Assembly (NCBI GenBank): GCA_026260175.1
Contig: JAKCWW010008577.1
Coordinates: 1 to 25,864, forward strand
Source of the DNA: Reticulitermes lucifugus
Taxonomy: Eukaryota; Arthropoda; Insecta; Blattodea; Rhinotermitidae
Length of the DNA: 25,864 nt
Reading direction: 5' to 3'
Shown: positions 23,301-25,864 of the stretch, piece by piece
Layout of the letters: the number at the start of each line of letters is the position of its first letter
Numbering within the stretch: the first letter of the stretch is position 1
Position numbers and translations under genes: made by a program
The notes under the pieces: generated by a model
What the model was told of the DNA's origin: nothing
Databases searched by the model: none
The model's input: the letters and a program-made list of their open reading frames with translations, nothing else

Positions 23301-24312
23301 TGTTTTCTCAAATATGTCTCACTATACAAAGACTTAGTATACGTCATCATTAATATCTGCAACCTTTATTTCACATTTTGCTACTATGTACATTTAACAA
23401 AATATAAAGAAAATAATTCATAACTGTAGTGTTTGGTATTGGTGCAAAATTATGCTCTGCAACAATACATTCTGTACAGATTTCAGGCTTCCATAGAGAT
23501 TCAGTGCTAATGTAAATCCTCTTTCAGGGTGATGGCATGGGGCAGATATTAAGCCATACTGCTGACGTTTCTGACATTTTTACTGTACTGTCCAACAGGT
23601 TGGTGAACCTGTAGTCTTTAAGTACCGACAGTGGCCAATGTGTGGTAATTTCACCTTGAACCCTTGCAAGTCCATGGGACATGTAGTGGACAAAGGGTCC
23701 CTGGGGCAGGTTTCTCTCTGAGTGCTATGGTTTTCCTGTCAGAGCAGTGTCACTCCACCAATGCTCCGTGCTTGTTCTTTCCTCTATCACACAGGTTGTA
23801 TAACCTTAGCAACTGACAGCAATGTTACGCTTAAGAGCCAATAATATATGTAAAACAGCAATAAAAGTGAATTTCTAAACTATGTACTCAAGTTACGTGT
23901 ATTTTGCTACAAGCCATGGGTGTCCAACCTTTTCACGGCAAGGGGTCACACCTGTTATTGTGGGCTGGTGCGTGAGCTGCACATAAAAAAATAACAATAA
24001 TTGGTACACCTAACCACCTAAATTATTTTGTAATTTTTTTATAGTACATACATTATTTACAAATGTGGCTGCAAGCCGCATAATACAACTTGGCAGGCCG
24101 CAGGTTGGAGACCCACGCTACTACTCCTCCATCCCAGAACTACTACATTCCATCACAAAGACAATCCAGCTCCCTTAGGTGTCTGGCTCACCTATCTCTG
24201 CTGGTAGAGCTGTGGTTATATGTATTGAGCAGCTGTTCGTGCAGTTTCTTCTCATACTCTTGGTGTTTACCTTGTTGCATCTCTTCCTTTGTAAAACTTG
24301 CCTCTGCATCTC
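1955..24312 (-). CDS. CNOT4: CNOT4 (NOT4 E3 ubiquitin ligase), seven internal exons, partial at both ends
   Basis: CNOT4 is a RING E3 ubiquitin ligase associated with the cytoplasmic CCR4-NOT deadenylase; it acts in mRNA decay and co-translational quality control. Seven minus-strand exons join in order 24312-24192, 22336-22134, 19141-18946, 11957-11560, 8340-6894, 4471-4287 and 2371-1955. All introns are AG/GT bordered, phases match at every junction, and the 2967-base join stays open. Recognisable family segments are GDAEASFTKEEM with HQEYEKKL (after the zinc finger), DWQAAFGF, DELGFDPFHETQKALAEMM and NVRSLLPN. The family's RING, RRM and most of the zinc finger are not in the window, and neither is the C-terminus: exon G ends in an open splice donor with no matching exon in 1-1954. 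Low-complexity Ser/Asn/Gln/His tracts make the protein much longer than the roughly 570-700-residue vertebrate forms. Identification is firm; exon boundaries are predicted from sequence only. Confidence 0.95.
2372..2937 (-). other. CNOT4: CNOT4 intron F-G, part outside the mariner
   Basis: I see nothing in this stretch beyond AT-rich intron. The remaining intron (to 4286) is almost entirely the mariner copy, which sits within 60 bases of the exon F donor. Confidence 0.6.
2938..4228 (-). mobile_element. Decayed mariner transposon, about 1.29 kb, with both inverted repeats
   Basis: The ends pair: plus-strand GGAAGGACTGTACCAAAAG (2942-2960) is the imperfect inverse of CTTTAGGTACTATCTTCAC (4206-4224), and the 1.29-kb span equals a full mariner. 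Between them lies a broken minus-strand transposase. In order it shows a helix-turn-helix remnant (KEEILVSDVH then VKDFKDGNTHVA), GDESWSHQFDTETKQQSMEW (about 3582-3520) holding the first catalytic Asp, GWELFPHPSYSPYLSLSDF (about 3257-3204) holding the third, and a tail ending DGDFVEK before a stop near 3030. The second catalytic Asp region (normally HDNARPH) reads CNTPHIP, so it is lost. Stops and frame changes separate the blocks, so it cannot make transposase. Confidence 0.9.
3180..3395 (-). pseudogene. Mariner transposase fragment, C-terminal catalytic block
   Basis: This is the longest open piece of the transposase in the 2938-4228 element. It carries the GWELFPHPSYSP and SDFHLF signature of the mariner catalytic core. 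The residues around the expected second catalytic Asp are replaced (CNTPHIP). Upstream and downstream continuation needs frame changes, so it is a fossil fragment and not a host gene. Confidence 0.88.
4287..4471 (-). CDS. CNOT4: CNOT4 exon F (Pro/Gly-rich)
   Basis: This 185-base exon starts after ATTTGCAG with one G completing Arg (AG+G). It encodes LPQSVSGCAKLLDGLGIG, then the Pro/Gly-rich VTPVGPSAPARTRLPPPGF and NHMNAFGLGIPRAPSNN. An AUG-started reading would begin inside the exon at the Met that is not used as a start here; the frame is set by the junction with exon E. It ends AATAACA before donor GTAAGT with one base left, completed to Ser by exon G. Length is 1 + 61 codons + 1. The LPPPGF stretch resembles Pro-rich parts of the vertebrate CNOT4 C-terminus. 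The splice sites are good; similarity is only modest. Confidence 0.85.
5476..5662 (-). mobile_element. tRNA-derived SINE with target-site duplication
   Basis: Read on the minus strand, the head has TGGCTCAGATGGTTAGT (box A-like, about 5640-5624) and GAGTTCAGTCCC (box B-like, about 5598-5587) at tRNA-like spacing, followed by an unrelated body. The ten-base direct repeat TAAAAGATAT flanks it at 5466-5475 and 5663-5672, which I read as the target-site duplication. No poly-A tail is evident. The body family is unknown to me. Confidence 0.7.
6381..6584 (+). mobile_element. SINE with (CCTTTA)n tail, 5'-truncated copy
   Basis: The plus-strand copy ends in CTTTACCTTTACCTTTACC (6566-6584) and shares ordered blocks with the reverse complement of 14981-15293, including AAAGTGGTCGAGGCATGG, the GAGTAGAGCTATAT region and GGGCCTTCATGG. 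It lacks the tRNA-like head seen in the other copy and begins abruptly near 6381-6393. It is GC-richer than its surroundings, consistent with a recent insertion. No clear target-site duplication was found. Confidence 0.75.
6894..8340 (-). CDS. CNOT4: CNOT4 exon E (large exon with DWQAAFGF and LGFDPF motifs)
   Basis: This 1447-base exon begins after CTTTTAG with CA, completing Ala (G+CA) from exon D. Near its start it encodes TDWP, then SEDWQAAFGF (about 8269-8240), the vertebrate CNOT4 motif. About 340 Asn/Ser/Gln/His-rich residues follow, where vertebrates have only a few. Then comes DELGFDPFHETQKALAEMM (about 7217-7161), corresponding to vertebrate LGFDPFDVTRKAL, which I take to be the helix that contacts CAF40/CNOT9. 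A Gln/His-rich tail ends QQNHR. The donor is CACAG|GTTTGT, and two leftover bases (AG) are completed by exon F. The length is unusual for an internal exon. The two motifs make the call firm; the function of the long insert is unknown. Confidence 0.95.
8341..11559 (-). other. CNOT4: CNOT4 intron D-E
   Basis: 3219-base intron. It contains the TTAA-type MITE at 9145-9334 and an unusually open, GC-richer minus-strand stretch near 10206-10440 that reads like a decayed dispersed repeat (see findings). I see nothing identifiable in 8341-9140, 9335-10200 or 10441-11559. Confidence 0.6.
9145..9334 (+). mobile_element. TTAA-type (piggyBac-like) MITE, copy 1, right end worn
   Basis: It begins TTAA|CCTTTTAAAGACCTGTAC and is homologous along its length to the reverse complement of 20499-20733. 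Shared blocks include ATTTAGGCAACA, TTTTCCACAAAATGCCAT and ATTTTTCATAAA. The right end (near CCCCAGTCAGATAAACAGG) aligns to the copy-2 end, but its TTAA is gone. It has no coding capacity. The copies support each other as a family; the piggyBac link is inferred from TTAA flanks and CCTTT-type ends. Confidence 0.72.
11560..11957 (-). CDS. CNOT4: CNOT4 exon D (Ser/His-rich disordered segment)
   Basis: This 398-base exon encodes KAKEKLQSSLQDEVG, then a Ser/His/Gln-rich stretch (SKSQHSESRSLSSHDLHQ), an eight-Ser run, an acidic patch (EADLDIQESDDN) and NNSFFSNNNFTKL. The acceptor is tandem: GTCAGCAG allows entry after either AG, at 11957 or 11960, adding or skipping one codon without changing frame (exon C supplies GG, so G+K or G+R+K). 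It ends GGAGCAG before donor GTGAGG with one base left over. Length is 1 + 132 codons + 1. Reading through the donor stays open only to ISK and a stop. No known domain; the segment looks intrinsically disordered and falls where vertebrate CNOT4 is also low-complexity. Confidence 0.88.
12193..13862 (-). mobile_element. Pogo/Tigger-like DNA transposon, internally rearranged, 1.67 kb
   Basis: Ends are inverted repeats: TACAGCGAAACCCTCTTAGG on the left and, reading inward from the right, TACAGTGAAACTCGCTTAGG. Each is flanked by TA (12191-12192 and 13863-13864), the pogo target. Inside, a minus-strand fragment at 12307-12492 looks like the N-terminal DNA-binding domain of a pogo/Tigger transposase. 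No DDE catalytic region is visible: only about 115 bases separate the fragment's stop from the left end, while 1.3 kb of noncoding sequence lies on its 5' side. The copy is therefore a deletion derivative or carries foreign sequence. Confidence 0.82.
12307..12492 (-). pseudogene. Pogo/Tigger transposase N-terminal helix-turn-helix fragment
   Basis: The 61-residue reading begins MATSRTRVKSKPPSVSEKLN and continues with NKVDGVPNVSRTKITEELGI, SVRKF and TDKMLGW. This pattern (basic start, VSEKL..., a short turn, then a TKI.EELGI recognition helix) resembles the psq/CENP-B-type DNA-binding domain of pogo/Tigger transposases. It is far too short for a transposase (normally several hundred residues) and stops before any second binding domain or DDE motif. 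It lies inside the TA-flanked element, which fits the transposon reading. Confidence 0.65.
14336..14694. mobile_element. ATATAAGAC-type inverted-repeat element with a duplicated end
   Basis: The left end CCGTACTTTTCGGCATATAA is the inverse of TTATATGCCGAAAAATACGG at 14673-14692. A second copy of the right end (GCGTCTTATATGCTG then AAAAATACGG, 14416-14439) lies inside, so the left end can pair with either. Both right ends are preceded by related GCGTCCTATATGCC/GCATCCTATACACC sequence. No coding capacity; superfamily not recognised. Confidence 0.68.
14981..15293 (-). mobile_element. tRNA-headed SINE with (CCTTTACC) tail, near full length
   Basis: On the minus strand the head has TGGTCAGTATAGTGACT (box A-like, about 15275-15259) and AGTTTGAGTCCC (box B-like, about 15233-15222). 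The body matches the 6381-6584 copy, and the other end is a worn CCTTTACCCTTACC tail. The direct repeat ACTTGAGG at 14973-14980 and 15294-15301 looks like the target-site duplication. The head lets the family be assigned to tRNA-derived SINEs. Confidence 0.78.
16903..17062. mobile_element. piggyBac-like MITE flanked by TTAA
   Basis: A 160-base segment flanked by TTAA at 16899-16902 and 17063-17066. Its ends are CCCTTTCACGCCATAAG on the left and, inverted from the right, CTCTTTGGCGCCAGAATTAAG. TTAA duplication plus CCYTT-type ends is the piggyBac signature. The open frame across it is accidental. It is a different family from the 9145/20499 pair. Confidence 0.78.
17222..17248. repeat. CA dinucleotide microsatellite
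   Basis: An uninterrupted run of about 13 AC units, likely polymorphic. It creates a spurious Thr-His repeat in one reading frame. Confidence 0.95.
17553..17727. mobile_element. Pogo-like MITE, 175 bases
   Basis: Ends CATTAAAACCCCTATTTAAT and, inverted from the right, CAGTAAAACCCCGATTTAAT match at 18 of 20 positions and are flanked by TA (17551-17552, 17728-17729). The interior repeats the theme (CACTAAATCGAGG, TTCATTAAATGGAGG, CACTAAATCCGGG, CACTAAATGCGGG), so the ends appear multiplied inward. Noncoding. Confidence 0.82.
18576..18762. mobile_element. Pogo-like MITE inside the tandem duplication
   Basis: It is bounded by CACAGTCAACCTCGGTTAT on the left and, inverted from the right, CACAGTTGAACCTGATTGTA. 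The insertion point is shown by comparison with the empty copy at 18845-18956: the segment sits after TTAATA, consistent with TA targeting. The right TA is not preserved, and no coding sequence is present. Confidence 0.6.
18844..18845 (-). promoter_or_regulatory. Duplicated, probably unused, 5' splice-site copy
   Basis: The minus strand reads TTGTAG|GTAAGTGC, a strong donor match about 100 bases downstream of the exon C donor, arising from the tandem duplication. If it replaced the normal donor, the extended exon would hit a stop at once (frame AGA GGG TAA), so its use would truncate CNOT4. Confidence 0.4.
18946..19141 (-). CDS. CNOT4: CNOT4 exon C (poly-Ser/poly-Asn tract, basic end)
   Basis: This 196-base exon begins after TTTATAG with GT, completing Gly (G+GT) from exon B. 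It encodes NNFGLSSGGNG, six Ser, a run of Asn broken by one Ser, two more Ser, then a basic stretch (GSQRRQRFDQQ, HKKRHTSGEESRG). The Ser/Asn tracts come from imperfect trinucleotide runs (AGC/AGT then AAT), visible on the plus strand as attatt and ctgctg repeats at 19058-19100, so length variation between individuals is likely. It ends AGAGG before a strong donor GTAAGT; the two leftover bases (GG) are completed by exon D. The donor region is duplicated just downstream (18550-18956). I recognise no domain; the call depends on frame, phase and context. Confidence 0.85.
19746..19962. mobile_element. Foldback hairpin element, 217 bases
   Basis: Two arms of just over 100 bases are near-perfect inverses around a centre at about 19854 (GAGTAGGAAACTACTC). 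Arms begin TGAAATCTGTGGTCTTCTGG and end in its inverse. Arm differences are a few substitutions and one short indel (TTACCGTTTCGG against TTACAGACGTTTTGG). It is noncoding; the apparent open frame inside it is incidental. It looks like a foldback MITE of a family I do not recognise. Confidence 0.85.
20499..20733 (-). mobile_element. TTAA-type (piggyBac-like) MITE, copy 2, both ends intact
   Basis: Flanked by TTAA at 20495-20498 and 20734-20737. The ends CCTTTAAATAACTGGG and, inverted from the right, CGTTTAAATGACCTAC are imperfect inverted repeats. It is the reverse-orientation relative of 9145-9334, with an extra internal segment (TACTGCATTTTTATGATATG region on the minus strand). Confidence 0.78.
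22134..22336 (-). CDS. CNOT4: CNOT4 exon B (Ser/Pro/Thr-rich linker)
   Basis: This 203-base exon starts after TTTTAG with one base that completes the Arg codon (AG+G) left open by exon A. It encodes RKPTPSPPAVSSS, a Ser/Thr/Asn-rich stretch with several Cys, and then KEAWPSLQPG and NNSNTNG. The PTPSPP segment sits where vertebrate CNOT4 has its SDTPSPPPG linker; alignment outside it is poor, as expected for a disordered linker. It ends ACTAATG before donor GTTTGT, which departs from the GTRAGT consensus, leaving one base (G). Reading through the donor would add LYDINDILL and a stop. Length is 1 + 67 codons + 1. The exon rests on phase, splice sites and open frame more than on similarity. Confidence 0.85.
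23157..23257. repeat. 101-base palindrome with 44-base arms
   Basis: Left arm 23157-23200 (TTCAACAATTAAACCAACAA ... TTAGCTATGT) is the inverse of 23214-23257 (ACATAGCTAAGAAATAAAGT ... TTGTTGAA) with very few mismatches, around a 13-base loop. No tRNA-like or coding content. Confidence 0.9.
23915..24117. mobile_element. hAT-type MITE next to the exon A donor
   Basis: Ends CATGGGTGTCCAACCT and, inverted from the right, CGTGGGTCTCCAACCTGCGG match the CAGNGGTNTCCAACCT ends common to hAT elements. The eight bases on either side (CTACAAGC, CTACTACT) agree at five positions, consistent with a worn 8-base target duplication. Noncoding, about 200 bases; right end about 75 bases from the exon A donor. 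Confidence 0.75.
24192..24312 (-). CDS. CNOT4: CNOT4 exon A (segment just after the zinc finger)
   Basis: This 121-base exon is the most conserved part of the gene in the window and settles the identification. It encodes GDAEASFTKEEM, then QQGKHQEYEKKLHEQLL, matching the vertebrate CNOT4 segment that follows the CCCH zinc finger and is rich in charged, helix-forming residues. It starts after TTGTAG with two bases completing a Gly codon whose first base lies in an upstream exon outside the window. It ends AGATAG before donor GTGAGC, leaving two bases (AG) of an Arg codon. Length is 2 + 39 codons + 2. A hAT-type MITE ends only about 75 bases beyond the donor. The zinc-finger exon should be the next one upstream, past 25864. 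Confidence 0.95.
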
Positions 24313-25864
24313 CTACAACACAGAAACATCTTGTATTCAAGTAAAAATAACTTGAACAAGGCTGTACCTCTACTCTTGAAGTGAAAATGTGAAATGAGAT
24401 ATGCAGCCTATAGGTGATTAGATACAATATTTAGCATCTCAAATATTTCACTCTTAATGTGAATTCTAACACTAAGTTACTGGATGGTGTGTGATTTGGA
24501 AGATAGGTACCAGTGTTTCAGAGAAACCTCTTGCCTTCATATTCAGGGTAGAAGTCTAATACTGCACGAGACCAAGTTTAAAATTACAGGTACTCCCCAA
24601 CTTACACAATCTAAACTCACGCATTTTCAGACTTATGCACAAGAAAGTTAAAACAACATTTTTTGAGATGCATGCCAAATATTTCCTTGTGGGAATGAAG
24701 GCATAATGAGGTGAAGGTGGCACAAGAATGCTGCTGCATGATAACACAGGTGATCATGCTGCAGCCAATCAGGTTCCAGTGTGTTGATGACTGGATTTCA
24801 ACTGGGCTCCATTGTACACACATGTACATTTAAGCATATGTACACTCAAATTCCAACTTGTGCCAAATTCAACTTGTCCCAGACCTTCCAGAATGTAACT
24901 GTTTTGTACATCAGGCAGTGTTTGTATACAGCTGTTGGAATACGTATTAATTAACTGCACTAACACAAGTGTGACAAACAATACCCACTCAGCAAATGTA
25001 TCGTGGAAAATTGTTCTGTTTAGAACTTCATATACATTTCAAATCACGCACCATAGCATGTTTTCTGTTTTTTTACTCTGAAAATGGGGGCTTACATAGT
25101 ACATACTATTCTTAAAACTCACAGCAAAAATAAATACTCCTAAAAACACACATAAAAGATAATTTTTAAGCCTAATACCATCACTTTAAATATGCCAACA
25201 GGCTTATCTAGAAGAAATGTACTAACCAACTAGACATGATCAAACAGAAAAATAAAACATTGTCACCTGGAGGACTACTGGTAATTTTAGATCCAGTGCA
25301 ATGTTTTGAAACCAGTCTTCTTTTTAAACACTAAATTATGATAGCATACCCCTCAATTTACACACAATATTTAATGTACAGGACTGACATCACATTTCTA
25401 TATTTCTTGTAGCAGCTGAGTCACCAAGCATACTACTGTTCACATGAGTTGTACTGATCCTTCACTTCCTGCCTCTTGCTGTGGCATGCATCTCAGCACA
25501 GTACAGCAGGTGTCTTATCTGACAGAAAACATTAGCCTTGAGCTGCTTTACTCAGCTGTTAAGTGAATTACTGTGGGTATGGTGTTATTTTTTGGACAGC
25601 AGAATATCTTGGTACATGGAGACAGAATCCTGGCAGCCTCCACTACTCTCAACATAACCCCTTAAATGAGAAAGCTATATGTATTTGGTAACTGCAGCAG
25701 AAGATTTAGGAACAGATCTGTTGTACGAAGCTGAAGTACCCTCAAAAAATCTGCCCCACCACAATCTTAAGTTACACATGTACACATAACCAACCACTTT
25801 CAATTACAGTGAAACCTCTATCCATCGTTCCCGTTACCGTCGTTGGCCCGCATGTATCGTCTGC
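24313..25864 (-). other. CNOT4: CNOT4 intron upstream of exon A (partial)
   Basis: I see no exon: nothing resembles the RING, RRM or CCCH residues expected upstream. CAGGTACTCCCCAACTTACA at 24590-24609 looks like a DNA-transposon end but I found no inverse partner. A pogo-type end lies at the right edge. Confidence 0.6.
25807..25864. mobile_element. Pogo/Tigger-type end running off the right edge
   Basis: TA then CAGTGAAACCTCTATCCATC matches the CAGTGAAACC-type ends of the pogo/Tigger copies at 12193 and 17553. Only 58 bases are visible, so length and coding state are unknown. Confidence 0.6.

Larger units (their letters stand above)
22337..24191 (-). other. CNOT4: CNOT4 intron A-B
   Basis: 1855-base intron. 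It contains the 101-base palindrome (23157-23257) and the hAT MITE (23915-24117). A CCCCAAATATAAGACAAACC stretch at 22992-23011 resembles one end of an ATATAAGAC-type element but has no partner that I can find. I see nothing else in 22337-22990 or 23258-23914. Confidence 0.6.

Noticed and set aside
1..25864. CRISPR array, operon, or other prokaryotic system
   Set aside because: The window is a spliced eukaryotic gene with transposon-filled introns; no evenly spaced direct repeats and no bacterial gene arrangement.

Overview
The window is eukaryotic. Its only recognisable host gene lies on the minus strand: seven internal exons of CNOT4 (NOT4), the RING E3 ubiquitin ligase linked to the CCR4-NOT mRNA deadenylase complex. 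The exons run from 24312 down to 1955. Every junction has AG/GT borders and matching codon phase, giving 2967 coding bases (about 989 codons) with no stop. The N-terminal RING, RRM and most of the zinc-finger region lie beyond the right edge, and the C-terminal end lies beyond the left edge. Long Asn/Ser/Gln/His-rich tracts, multi-kilobase AT-rich introns and the mix of mariner, pogo/Tigger, hAT, piggyBac-like and tRNA-derived SINE copies suggest an arthropod, probably a large-genome hemimetabolous insect. The CCTTTACC-tailed SINE makes me think of cockroaches and termites, but that is a recollection, not a demonstration.

Layout from left to right (the gene reads right to left): 1-1954, start of an intron with a mariner end at the window edge; 1955-2371, exon G; 2372-4286, intron holding a decayed 1.29-kb mariner; 4287-4471, exon F; 4472-6893, intron with two SINEs of different families; 6894-8340, large exon E; 8341-11559, intron with a TTAA-type MITE; 11560-11957, exon D; 11958-18945, a 7-kb intron packed with repeats (1.67-kb pogo/Tigger element, ATATAAGAC inverted-repeat element, full SINE, piggyBac-like MITE, pogo MITE, and a tandem duplication with an inserted MITE next to the splice donor); 18946-19141, exon C; 19142-22133, intron with a 217-bp near-perfect hairpin and a second TTAA MITE; 22134-22336, exon B; 22337-24191, intron with a 101-bp palindrome and a hAT MITE; 24192-24312, exon A; 24313-25864, intron with a pogo-type end at the window edge.

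The exons together encode the region after the zinc finger and the long disordered C-terminal part of CNOT4. Exon E carries the conserved LGFDPF helix motif that I take to be the CAF40/CNOT9-contacting segment. I found no second host gene, no structural RNA gene, no CRISPR array and no convincing novel system. What is worth a second look is repeat structure and its possible effect on CNOT4 splicing.
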